A DNA stretch of 22,910 bases from Sphingobium sp. (GTDB lineage: Bacteria; Pseudomonadota; Alphaproteobacteria; Sphingomonadales; Sphingomonadaceae), in contig NZ_QFOA01000053.1 in NCBI RefSeq assembly GCF_003248505.1, forward strand, positions 1 to 22,910, read 5' to 3'. A program made the position numbers and the translations under genes. Shown here in pieces: positions 1 through 6,273 of the stretch. Numbering within the stretch: position 1 is the stretch's first letter; each line of letters opens with the position of its first letter. The notes below the pieces were generated by a model, which saw only the letters and a program-made list of their open reading frames with translations, was not told the origin of the DNA and did no database searches.

Positions 1-517
1 AGATGATGTCCTCGGGCGGGAAGCCGATGGTCATCAACAGCTTGTAGGCGCGCTCGCAAATCTCGACCTTGCGCTCCTTCGTGTCCGCCTGCCCGGTTTC
101 GTCGAACGCCATGATGACGGCGGCGGCGCCGTAGGCCATGCATTTGCGGGCATGACCCAGAAAGGCTTCCTCGCCCTCCTTCATGCTGATCGAATTGACG
201 ATCGGTTTGCCGGACACGCACTTCAGCCCCGCTTCGATCACTTCCCACTTCGAACTGTCGATCATCACCGGCACGCGGCTGATGTCCGGTTCCGACGTCA
301 TGAGCTTCAGGAAGGTGGTCATCGCCTCGACCGCGTCGAGCAGCCCTTCGTCCATGTTCACGTCGACGATCTGCGCTCCGTTCTCCACCTGCTCGCGCGC
401 GATGTCGATGGCGGCGGCATAGTCGCCCGCCATGATGAGCTTCTTGAACTTGGCGGAGCCGGTGACGTTGGTGCGCTCGCCGATGTTGACGAAGGTGGCG
501 GTGCTTTGCTGGGTCAT
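1..517 (-). CDS. metH: Methionine synthase, pterin/cobalamin-binding part (MetH C-terminal portion), partial
   Basis: This is the second half of a split cobalamin-dependent methionine synthase, which transfers the methyl group of 5-methyl-tetrahydrofolate via cobalamin to homocysteine. The visible 172 residues start MTQQSTATFVNIGERTNV and continue through the pterin-binding domain: the GERTNVTGS segment, VDVNMDEG, MIDSSKWEVIEAGLKC and VNSISMKEGE, then MAFDETGQADT and GFPPEDII. These match the folate domain of E. coli MetH closely, from memory. The start ATG is 14 nt after the stop of the homocysteine-binding half, so the two are almost certainly co-transcribed and co-translated. The gene leaves the window at base 1. 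The cap, B12-binding and reactivation domains should lie beyond the left edge; they are not visible here. The SD before this ATG is weak (GAAAG). Confidence 0.95.
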   Translation of the reverse strand, partial: MTQQSTATFVNIGERTNVTGSAKFKKLIMAGDYAAAIDIAREQVENGAQIVDVNMDEGLLDAVEAMTTFLKLMTSEPDISRVPVMIDSSKWEVIEAGLKCVSGKPIVNSISMKEGEEAFLGHARKCMAYGAAAVIMAFDETGQADTKERKVEICERAYKLLMTIGFPPEDII

Positions 518-531
518 GGTCTTTCGTTCGT

Positions 532-1578
532 TCAGGCAGCGATGTGCATGGGTTCAAGACCCGCGAGCCGCGTCACGACCGGCAACTGCGGCACGATGCG
601 CGGCTTTTCCCCCGCCAGCGCCCGCGCCACCGCGGCGATATGCGCGGGCGTGGTGCCGCAACAGCCGCCGACCATGTTGACCAGCCCTTCGTCCACCCAC
701 TGACGGATCAGGCTCGCGGTCGTTTCGGGCAATTCGTCATATTGGCCCAGCTCGTTGGGCAGGCCGGCATTGGGATAGGCGAGGATCAGCGTGTCGGCAT
801 TTTTCGAAAGGTCGCTCAGATACGGGCGCAGCAGGTCCGCGCCGAACGCGCAGTTCACCCCGATGGTGAGTGGCTTCAAATGCCGCAGCGAATACCAGAA
901 GGCGTTGACCGTATGGCCTGACAGGTTGCGGCCCGACATGTCGGTGATGGTGAAGCTCAGCATCAGCGGCACGGATCTGCCCGCCGCCGCTTCGGCCTCT
1001 CGGGCGGCCATGCCCGCCGCCTTGGCATTGAGCGTATCGAAGCAGGTTTCGACCAGCAGGAAATCGACTCCGCCCGCGATCAGCGCGTCGCACTGTCCGC
1101 GATAGTCTGCCTTGAGCGTATCGTAATCCACCTCGCGATAGGCAGGATCGTTCACGTCAGGGGAGATGGAGAGCGTCTTGTTCGTCGGTCCGATGGACCC
1201 GGCGACGAAACGGGGCTTCCCGTCCTTCGCACTTGCCTTCTCGCAGGCTGAGCGGGCGAGCCGCGCGGCAGCGACATTGATGTCCCAGACCAGATGTTCG
1301 CAGCCATAGTCGGCCATCGCGATCCGGGTGGAGGAAAAGGTGTTCGTTTCCACCATGTCCGCGCCCGCCTCCAGATAGGCGGCATGGATGCTCTCGACGA
1401 TGTCGGGCCGGGTCAGGCACAGAAGGTCGTTGTTGCCCTTCTGGTCCTTGGGCAGGTCCAGGTCGCCGCGATAATCGGCTTCGGTCAGGCCATGCTTCTG
1501 GATCGACGTGCCGTAACCGCCGTCGAAGATCAGGATCTTGTCCGCCGCAAGGGCGCGCAACTGGGCTTCGGCATTCAT
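532..1578 (-). CDS. metH: Methionine synthase, homocysteine S-methyltransferase part (MetH N-terminal portion)
   Basis: A 348-residue protein equivalent to the homocysteine-binding domain of MetH, acting in the cytosol in methionine regeneration. It opens MNAEAQLRALAADKILIFDG, with the typical DGGYGTSIQ and VETNTFSSTRIAM segments. The zinc-ligand cysteines are in GVNCAFGAD and in GGCCGTTP near residue 310. The ATG at 1578 overlaps the metF stop in an ATGA, which decides the start; the reading frame stays open farther upstream, but that extension lies inside metF. The protein ends soon after the GGCCGTTP motif, so it lacks the pterin domain, which is encoded by the next gene. This is a clean two-gene split and not a frameshift, because each half has its own stop, start and short spacer. 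Annotators may call it 'homocysteine S-methyltransferase family protein' or 'methionine synthase I'. Confidence 0.95.
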   Translation of the reverse strand: MNAEAQLRALAADKILIFDGGYGTSIQKHGLTEADYRGDLDLPKDQKGNNDLLCLTRPDIVESIHAAYLEAGADMVETNTFSSTRIAMADYGCEHLVWDINVAAARLARSACEKASAKDGKPRFVAGSIGPTNKTLSISPDVNDPAYREVDYDTLKADYRGQCDALIAGGVDFLLVETCFDTLNAKAAGMAAREAEAAAGRSVPLMLSFTITDMSGRNLSGHTVNAFWYSLRHLKPLTIGVNCAFGADLLRPYLSDLSKNADTLILAYPNAGLPNELGQYDELPETTASLIRQWVDEGLVNMVGGCCGTTPAHIAAVARALAGEKPRIVPQLPVVTRLAGLEPMHIAA

Positions 1579-2495
1579 GCCACATTCTCCGTCGGGGTGA
1601 CCGCTGCCTTGGGGCGCAGGCCCAGCAGGTGGCAGATCGCATAGCTCATTTCCGCCCGGTTGAGCGTGTAGAAATGGAAATCGCGCACGCCGCCTTCGTG
1701 CAGCTTGCGGCATAGTTCGGCGGCGATGGTGGCCGACACCAATTGGCGCGCGGCGGGCAGGTCGTCCAGCCCTTCGAACAGGCGCCCCATCCAGTCGGGG
1801 ACAGTGGTGTTGCACATCGCGGCCATGCGCTGCGTCGCGGCGAAATTGCTGACCGGCATGATCCCCGGCACGATATCGGCAGCGATCCCTGCGGCCAGCA
1901 CCTTGTCCATGAAGCGGAAATAGGCGTCGGGCGAAAAGAAGAACTGTGTGATCGCCCGCGTCGCGCCCGCGTCCAGCTTGCGCTTGAGGTTGTCGAGGTC
2001 GCTCTGCGCGCTCGCCGCGTCGGGATGCACTTCGGGATAGGCCGACACGCTGATTTCGAAGGGGTGCAGCTTCACCAGCCCTTCGACCAGTTCCGCCGCA
2101 CCGCTGTAGCCGTCCGGGTGCGGTTCGAACCGGCCGCCCGCCTCGGGCGGATCACCGCGCAGCGCGACGATGTGGCGCACGCCCGCGTTCCAATAGGCGT
2201 TCGCAATCTCCGCGATTTCGCTCTTGCTGGCCGCGACGCAGGTCAGGTGAGCCGCCGCCGACAGCGGGGTTTCCTGCGCGATCCGCGCCACCGTCGCATG
2301 GGTGCGCTCGCGCGTCGATCCGCCCGCGCCATAGGTGACGGACACGAATTCGGGCGCCAGCGGCGTCAGCGTTTCGATGGCCGACCACAGCTGCGCTTCC
2401 ATCTTTTCCGTCCTGGGCGGAAAAAATTCGAAGCTCACGCGCGCGTCGCCGGACAGGTCCGCATAGAGCGGCGCTGCAAGGTCGTTCAGGGTCAT
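1575..2495 (-). CDS. metF: 5,10-methylenetetrahydrofolate reductase (NADPH/NADH, FAD)
   Basis: A 306-residue cytosolic flavoprotein that reduces methylene-THF to methyl-THF, the methyl donor for the MetH pair downstream. The E. coli MetF landmarks are all present in order: SFEFFPPRTEKME with the catalytic Glu at about residue 23, EFVSVTYGAGGS, AAHLTC, HIVALRGDPP, SVSAYPEVHPDA, RAITQFFF, VPGIMPVSN, and the C-terminal DFHFYTLNRAEMSYAICHLLG. Length matches the family. The start ATG at 2495 overlaps the upstream regulator stop as ATGA, and the gene's own TGA overlaps the next start in the same way, so translation is coupled across three genes. No gap, frameshift or unusual residue was seen. Confidence 0.97.
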   Translation of the reverse strand: MTLNDLAAPLYADLSGDARVSFEFFPPRTEKMEAQLWSAIETLTPLAPEFVSVTYGAGGSTRERTHATVARIAQETPLSAAAHLTCVAASKSEIAEIANAYWNAGVRHIVALRGDPPEAGGRFEPHPDGYSGAAELVEGLVKLHPFEISVSAYPEVHPDAASAQSDLDNLKRKLDAGATRAITQFFFSPDAYFRFMDKVLAAGIAADIVPGIMPVSNFAATQRMAAMCNTTVPDWMGRLFEGLDDLPAARQLVSATIAAELCRKLHEGGVRDFHFYTLNRAEMSYAICHLLGLRPKAAVTPTENVA

Positions 2496-3463
2496 GCGGA
2501 AATTCGTCCTTCGATGGGCAGGACGTTGCCGCTCGCGCGCCGTCCCAGCCACAGTTGCACTGTCAATTGGTCGCCCGGCAGCATTTCGACCCGCTCCAGG
2601 GCAAGGCCCGCCGCCGCGAACCATCCGCCGATCTGCTCGTCCGAAAAACCGAGCCGCGCATGCTGGTCGCGAGTGCGCAGCTCTTCCCGCTCGTGCGGGG
2701 CGAAATCGGCGATCAGCACGCGCCCCTTGGGCGAGGCCACGCGCGCGGCTTCGGCGATCGCCGCTTCGGGCGCCTGCGCATAATGGAGCACCTGATGCAT
2801 CACCACCGTATCGACGCTCCCCGCATCGAGCGGCAGGTCGAGGAAGTCGCCCAGCAACAGCGCATAGCGGTCGCCCGCATCCTGCGGCAGCTTGGCGCGG
2901 GCGAGCCGCAGCATGTCGGGGCTGCGGTCGATGGCGGTCACGGCGCGCGCGTCCTGTCCGAACAGTTCGATCATCCGCCCCGTGCCCGTTCCGATGTCGA
3001 GCAGATGGCCGATCGGTTCGGGCTTCAGCAGCGCGCGCATCGCCGCTTCGACCTCGCCCTCCGCGACGTGGAGCGACCGGATCGCGTCCCATTCCTCGGC
3101 ATGGTCGGCAAAATAGCTTTCCGCCGCCTTTGCGCGGTCGGCGCGCACCGCCGCCAGGCGCGCAAGGTCCGCCGTCTGCCACAACGCTTCGGCCGCCGCG
3201 GGTTCCAGCCGGTCGAACAGGGTCAGGAACGGTTCCACGGCGCGCGCCCGCGACAGGCGCAGGAACACCCAATTTCCTTCCTTGCGCCGTTCGACCAGAC
3301 CCGCTTCGGCAAGGATGCGCACATGCCGGGACACGCGCGGCTGGCTCTGTCCGACCACTTGCGCGATTTCGCCCACCGCCAGTTCCATGGCGCGCAACAG
3401 GTGCACGATCCGCAGCCGTGTCGGATCGCCCAGAGCGCGGAAAATGTCGAGCGACGCTACCAT
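2492..3463 (-). CDS. ArsR-family HTH regulator fused to a SAM-dependent methyltransferase domain (SahR-like)
   Basis: A 323-residue two-domain protein. Residues 1-75 are an ArsR winged helix (FRALGDPTRLRIVHLL, then VGQSQPRVSRHVRILAEAGLV as recognition region). After a linker, residues about 115-320 form a class I methyltransferase fold: motif I LLDIGTGTGRM near 154-163, acidic AIDRS near 177-181, GDFLDLP near 205-211, and VLHYAQ. There are no cysteines, so it is unlikely to be a metal sensor. It heads the metF-metH operon and overlaps metF by ATGA. Known biology: SahR, an ArsR-family regulator responding to S-adenosylhomocysteine, controls methionine-cycle genes in Proteobacteria. That this is the same regulator, and that the methyltransferase domain binds SAM or SAH as a sensor, is inference. 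The ATG at 3463 is preferred over an upstream TTG at 3499 because the TTG lies in the promoter. Confidence 0.88.
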   Translation of the reverse strand: MVASLDIFRALGDPTRLRIVHLLRAMELAVGEIAQVVGQSQPRVSRHVRILAEAGLVERRKEGNWVFLRLSRARAVEPFLTLFDRLEPAAAEALWQTADLARLAAVRADRAKAAESYFADHAEEWDAIRSLHVAEGEVEAAMRALLKPEPIGHLLDIGTGTGRMIELFGQDARAVTAIDRSPDMLRLARAKLPQDAGDRYALLLGDFLDLPLDAGSVDTVVMHQVLHYAQAPEAAIAEAARVASPKGRVLIADFAPHEREELRTRDQHARLGFSDEQIGGWFAAAGLALERVEMLPGDQLTVQLWLGRRASGNVLPIEGRISA

Positions 3464-3469
3464 GGCGGT

Positions 3470-3499
3470 ATCATATAAAGAAATCTTTATATACGTCAA
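3470..3499 (-). promoter_or_regulatory. Promoter of the regulator-metF-metH operon, predicted leaderless
   Basis: Read on the minus strand, TTGACG (3499-3494) is followed by 18 nt and then TATGAT (3475-3470), a near-consensus sigma70 promoter. Six bases, ACCGCC, separate the -10 box from the ATG at 3463, which places the expected +1 at or within a base or so of the start codon. There is no SD in those six bases. The mRNA is therefore probably leaderless, which also leaves no room for a SAM or cobalamin riboswitch. Confidence 0.65.
3473..3492. promoter_or_regulatory. Perfect 9-bp inverted repeat, probable operator of the ArsR-type regulator
   Basis: ATATAAAGA and its exact reverse complement TCTTTATAT are separated by two bases. 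The whole palindrome sits in the spacer and first part of the -10 box of the operon promoter, so a bound dimer would block RNA polymerase. Size and symmetry suit an ArsR-type winged-helix dimer. It stands out as an AT island in GC-rich DNA. Autoregulation by the gene product just downstream is inferred. Confidence 0.75.
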
Positions 3500-3669
3500 T
3501 GCCGCGCCTTCATGCCGGGCGATCCCGGGCTCTTTACCGCAACCGTCATGAAATGGGATTGAATTGCAGCGTTCAAGGCATTACGAATCGGCCCGCAGGC
3601 GCAATGGGGGGTGAGCTTTTCTCCGAGAGTGGTCTGCATTTTGTTTTTCTCAGAGAGGGGTTGTTGCCC

Positions 3670-3888
3670 ATGACCAAGTCGATTGCTCTTTCGCTCGTTC
3701 TCGCCGCTTCGCTCGGCCTCGCTGCTTGCTCGGGCAAGAGCGAAGAAAACGCCGCCAATAACTCTGCCAATGCGGCTGAGAACGCGTCGAACGCTGCCGA
3801 CAACGCCATGAACGCCGCGCTGAACGCTGCCGACAACGCCGCCAACGCTGCGTCGAACGCGACCAACAACGCCGCGAACGCGATGTAA
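3670..3888 (+). CDS. Small Asn/Ala-repeat lipoprotein
   Basis: A 72-residue predicted lipoprotein. MTKSIALSLVLAASLGLAAC is a type II signal peptide with lipobox LAAC and Cys20 as the lipidation site, followed by SGKSEE. The mature chain of about 53 residues is almost entirely Asn and Ala with scattered Asp, Glu, Ser and Met. In its second half Asn recurs at 4-3-4-4-3-4 spacing, and the 11-residue units NAADNAMNAAL and NAADNAANAAS follow each other directly. Such spacing suits an amphipathic helix or alanine-type coiled coil; the size resembles Braun lipoprotein, but the C-terminal Lys used for peptidoglycan linkage is absent (it ends NAM). Sphingomonad proteins of this kind are sometimes mis-named 'circumsporozoite protein' because of the Asn/Ala repeats. 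The SD is AGAGAGGGG about 10 nt upstream. Function unknown. Confidence 0.85.
   Translation: MTKSIALSLVLAASLGLAACSGKSEENAANNSANAAENASNAADNAMNAALNAADNAANAASNATNNAANAM
3789..3840 (+). repeat. 19-nt direct repeat with 33-nt period inside the lipoprotein gene
   Basis: GAACGCTGCCGACAACGCC occurs at 3789-3807 and again, identical, at 3822-3840. The offset is 33 nt, exactly 11 codons, and matches the 11-residue protein repeat NAADNAxNAAx. Identity at the DNA level suggests recent duplication or slippage within the gene. Confidence 0.8.
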
Positions 3889-3916
3889 GACCCTTTGGGG
3901 GGTTTTTCAGGTTACG

Positions 3917-3948
3917 AAGGGTCGTGCCGGCAACGGCGCGGCCCTTTT
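3917..3948 (+). terminator. Rho-independent terminator after the Asn/Ala lipoprotein gene
   Basis: AAGGGTCGTGCCG (3917-3929) pairs with CGGCGCGGCCCTT (3934-3946) over 13 bp, two of them G-U, closed by the loop GCAA, a GNRA tetraloop. TTTT follows at 3945-3948. A weaker element (ACCC, loop, GGGT, TTTTT at about 3890-3908) lies just before it. The hairpin ends 18 nt before the next start codon, so the second lipoprotein is probably read by read-through or a separate promoter. Confidence 0.75.
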
Positions 3949-3965
3949 GCGTGGAAGGATGTGCG

Positions 3966-4202
3966 ATGATCCGCCTGACCCTGTTGTCCGCGATGCTCGT
4001 GCTGCTGGTATCGTGCGGCCCGGCGGAAGGGGAGGGCGATGGCGTCGGCGGCCTGACCGCCGCGCAGGCCGATGCGCTCAATCGGGCAGCGGCGCGCGTC
4101 GATGCGCAGGATGCCCCGACAGGCGATACCGGGCCTTCGCTCAATCCCGCCGCCGCAGCCGCTGCTCGTGCGGATCGGCATCGCGAGGCGACCCGACCTT
4201 GA
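3966..4202 (+). CDS. Small predicted lipoprotein, function unknown
   Basis: A 78-residue protein starting MIRLTLLSAMLVLLVSCGPA: a short basic N-terminus, hydrophobic core and lipobox LVSC with the lipid-modified Cys at residue 17, so it should be anchored in the outer or inner membrane. The mature part is short, acidic then Ala-rich, with LTAAQADALNRAAARVDAQD and a C-terminal NPAAAAAARADRHREA stretch that could be helical. The ATG at 3966 is chosen because GGAAGGA lies 6 nt upstream; the frame is open farther upstream but that would bury the signal peptide and overlap the terminator. I do not recognise a named family. It is the second of two small lipoproteins in tandem. Confidence 0.75.
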   Translation: MIRLTLLSAMLVLLVSCGPAEGEGDGVGGLTAAQADALNRAAARVDAQDAPTGDTGPSLNPAAAAAARADRHREATRP

Positions 4203-4208
4203 GGCCAT

Positions 4209-4236
4209 AAAAAAGGGCCGCCCGTGCGGGCGACCC
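4209..4236 (-). terminator. Rho-independent terminator of the glycine-zipper gene
   Basis: On the minus strand the hairpin GGGtCGCCCG-CA-CGGGCGgCCC (4236-4215), with one mismatch, is followed by TTTTTT (4214-4209). It lies 26 nt after the stop of the minus-strand gene and directly behind the stop of the convergent lipoprotein. Confidence 0.85.
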
Positions 4237-4261
4237 TCTATAAAGCGATGCCGTTGCGCTC

Positions 4262-4675
4262 TTAGCAGTTACGGTCGATTGCCCGACCGGCCAACGCGCC
4301 CACGCCTGCGCCCACGATGGCGCCGGTCGTGCCGTCGCCCCGGCGATATCCGTAGCGGTCGCGACCGCCCTTGCCGATCTCGTTGCCCAGCAGACCGCCT
4401 GCGATCGCACCGATGATGGTGCCGCCGGTGCCGTTGTCACGGCAGCGATAACCGCCGCGATAGCCGCGATAATTGTTGCGGTAATAACCGTCGCCGCGAT
4501 AGCCCCGATCGTATCCGCGATAATCGCGATAGCCCCGGTCGTACCCGCCGCGATAATAATCGCCCCGGTCGTAGCCGCGATAATATTGCGCGCTGGCAGG
4601 GGCCGTGGTGGCGGCGAAGGATGCGACGCCCATCGCCAGAGCCGCGCCCAAATTTACAAGAAACTTCGTCTTCAT
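4262..4675 (-). CDS. Secreted Tyr/Arg/Gly-rich glycine-zipper protein (17 kDa surface antigen-like C-terminus)
   Basis: A 137-residue exported protein. MKTKFLVNLGAALAMGVASF... is a signal peptide ending ASAQ before YYRGYDRGDY, so type I cleavage is likely. The next roughly 51 residues are an imperfect repeat of YRGYDRGY-type units with about 15 Tyr and 13 Arg. The C-terminal half has two glycine-zipper segments, GGTIIGAIAGGLLGNEIGKG and GTTGAIVGAGVGALAGRAI, typical of the glycine-zipper 2TM family found in outer-membrane proteins such as the rickettsial 17 kDa antigen. Two cysteines (YRCRDN and the final residue) could form a disulfide. The start is set by AGGAGAA a few bases upstream of ATG 4675 and by the signal peptide; a longer open frame upstream lacks these. 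Location is probably the outer membrane; function unknown. Confidence 0.85.
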   Translation of the reverse strand: MKTKFLVNLGAALAMGVASFAATTAPASAQYYRGYDRGDYYRGGYDRGYRDYRGYDRGYRGDGYYRNNYRGYRGGYRCRDNGTGGTIIGAIAGGLLGNEIGKGGRDRYGYRRGDGTTGAIVGAGVGALAGRAIDRNC

Positions 4676-4745
4676 GGCGGTTCTCCTCATCTTGCCATCC
4701 TCTGGGGCGGCCGTCTGACAGAACGGGATAGCCCTTCGATTGCAC

Positions 4746-4773
4746 ATCTTATGACCGATTCGCCTTGAGCCAA
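4746..4773 (-). promoter_or_regulatory. Candidate promoter of the glycine-zipper gene
   Basis: On the minus strand TTGGCT (4773-4768) and TAAGAT (4751-4746) are separated by 16 nt, each four of six to the sigma70 consensus. The -35 box lies within a small hairpin, GCCTTG-AGC-CAAGGC (4762-4776). The predicted leader is about 65-70 nt. Moderate to low certainty. Confidence 0.35.
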
Positions 4774-4865
4774 GGCTGAATGTAGATGACAGCCTGCGTT
4801 CAGGGACCAACATTCTGCCATGCCGGTGCTGCGGCCTGCCGACAAATCGCCTAAGGCCTTTGCCG

Positions 4866-5858
4866 ATGCTGCGAATTTTCATCGTGCTGGCTATCGCCAT
4901 CCTGTTGCTGCCCGCCCGGCCGCCGTCCAAACCTGCTGCGATCCGGCCGGCGGAGCTGCTCGTCCGATCCCGTCCGCTTGCCCTCAGCAGCGCCGACCCG
5001 GCGCTTCGCCGGGCGGGTGCGCTGACCTATCTGGGCGGCTGGTCGCTTGAGAGTGACAATCCCGGCTTCGGCGGCGTCTCCTCGATGCTGGTCAGCGACC
5101 GGGGGCAGGTTCTGGCGCTCAGCGATTCAGGCGTCCTCATGGGCTTTCACATGGGGGCGGGGGACGCCGAGCGGCGGCCCTTCATCGCGCCCCTCCCGGT
5201 CCGCCCGCAGGATCGGGATCGCCCCTGGTGGCAATGGGATTCGGAATCGATGGCGCACGACCCCGTGACCGACCGCTATTGGGTGGGGTTCGAAATGTTG
5301 CAGTCCATCTGCCGCTATTCGCCCGGCTTCGCCCGTGTGGAGGCGTGCCGCACCTGGCCGGAAATCGTCGCCTGGCCCGAAACCGGATCGATAGAATCGC
5401 TGGCGCGGCTGCCCGACGGGCGCTTCCTCGCCATCGGGGAAATGGGAATGACGCGCGACGGTCGCCACGACGCGCTGCTGTTCAGCGGCGATCCGGCGGA
5501 AGGGGCCACGCCCGATCCCATCCATCTGCGCTATGCCCCGCCGCAGGGTTTTCGTCCCACCGATGCGGTGGCTCTGGACGACCGGCACCTGCTGGTCCTC
5601 AACCGTCGCCTGACGATGAAGGACCTCTTCACAGCGACACTCGCCATCGTCGACCTGCCGCCCCGCCCGCAGCCGGGCGCGTTGCTGAGGGCGCGCACGC
5701 TCGCTTTGCTGGCGCCGCCGCTACTCGCCGACAATTTCGAAGGGCTGGCGGTCACGCACGAAGGCGGAAGGCGTGTCGTCTGGATCGTGTCCGACGACAA
5801 TCACGAATTTTTTCAGCGCACCCTGCTTCTGAAATTCGCGCTGCCCGACATTCCTTGA
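4866..5858 (+). CDS. Esterase-like activity of phytase family protein, exported
   Basis: A 330-residue protein with an N-terminal hydrophobic stretch (MLRIFIVLAIAILLLPARPP) that is probably a signal peptide or anchor, so the domain acts outside the cytosol. The body resembles the 'esterase-like activity of phytase' family (Pfam PF13449): LTYLGGWSLESDNPGFGGVS near the start, LALSDSG, WVGFEMLQSICRY, SIESLARLPDGRFLAIGE, GFRPTDAVALDDRHLLVLNR and, at the end, FEGLAVTHEGGRRVVWIVSD. These are blades of a beta-propeller-like fold. Substrate is not known; the phytase name comes from the family and is not proof of phytate hydrolysis. The ATG at 4866 has AAGG 9 nt upstream; a TTG two codons earlier is an alternative. 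It stands alone, convergent with rpmB. Confidence 0.8.
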   Translation: MLRIFIVLAIAILLLPARPPSKPAAIRPAELLVRSRPLALSSADPALRRAGALTYLGGWSLESDNPGFGGVSSMLVSDRGQVLALSDSGVLMGFHMGAGDAERRPFIAPLPVRPQDRDRPWWQWDSESMAHDPVTDRYWVGFEMLQSICRYSPGFARVEACRTWPEIVAWPETGSIESLARLPDGRFLAIGEMGMTRDGRHDALLFSGDPAEGATPDPIHLRYAPPQGFRPTDAVALDDRHLLVLNRRLTMKDLFTATLAIVDLPPRPQPGALLRARTLALLAPPLLADNFEGLAVTHEGGRRVVWIVSDDNHEFFQRTLLLKFALPDIP

Positions 5859-5881
5859 AAATCCCCGCTGGAAAACCACGC

Positions 5882-5908
5882 AAAAAAGCGGCCCGGTAAG
5901 GGGCCGCT
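5882..5908 (-). terminator. Rho-independent terminator of rpmB
   Basis: On the minus strand AGCGGCCC (5908-5901) pairs with GGGCCGCT (5894-5887) across a six-base loop, followed by a run of six T (5887-5882). It lies 27 nt after the rpmB stop and just behind the convergent phytase-family gene. Confidence 0.88.
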
Positions 5909-5935
5909 CCTGTGCCGAAACCTTCCGAAAGGAAA

Positions 5936-6229
5936 TCAGGCCGCGACGGCGGACTTCTTCTTGAGGATGTCGCGCTTCAGGCGACGAGCCTTCAGCGACA
6001 GCTTTTCGTCGCTGGTCTTGACCAGCCAGTTGTCCAGGCCGCCATTATGTTCGACCGAACGCAGGCCGTGGGTCGACACGCGCAGCTTCACCGTGGTTTC
6101 CAGCGCCTCGGAAATCAGCGAGACATTCTGCAGGTTGGGCAGGAACACACGCTTGGTCTTGTTGTTGGCGTGGGACACGTTGTGACCCACCTGGCGGCCC
6201 TTGCCGGTCAGCTCGCAGATGCGCGACAT
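5936..6229 (-). CDS. rpmB: 50S ribosomal protein L28
   Basis: A 97-residue ribosomal protein with the classic L28 start MSRICELTGKGRQVGHNVSH and then NNKTKRVFLPNLQNVSL, VSTHGLRSVEHNGGLDNWL. It is longer than the roughly 78-residue E. coli form through a Lys/Arg-rich C-terminus (KARRLKRDILKKKSAVAA), as is usual in alphaproteobacteria. It binds 23S rRNA in the large subunit. It is monocistronic, with its own promoter candidate and a strong terminator. Confidence 0.97.
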   Translation of the reverse strand: MSRICELTGKGRQVGHNVSHANNKTKRVFLPNLQNVSLISEALETTVKLRVSTHGLRSVEHNGGLDNWLVKTSDEKLSLKARRLKRDILKKKSAVAA

Positions 6230-6273
6230 ATCAAATCAACCTTCAAAAATTCGGGTTCGTTCGGAAAGCCGCG

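Noticed and set aside
3559..3576. TTGAA-N8-TTCAA inverted repeat upstream of the first lipoprotein
   Set aside because: Arms of only five bases with no matching promoter boxes or copies elsewhere; chance is sufficient.
2494..3669. Long N-terminal extension of the Asn/Ala lipoprotein frame
   Set aside because: It runs antisense through the ArsR-methyltransferase gene and is Arg/Pro-rich noise; the lipoprotein signal peptide begins at 3670 with its own SD.
3500..3669. SAM or cobalamin riboswitch for the methionine operon
   Set aside because: The operon promoter lies at 3470-3499 with almost no leader, and no conserved riboswitch core was seen upstream.
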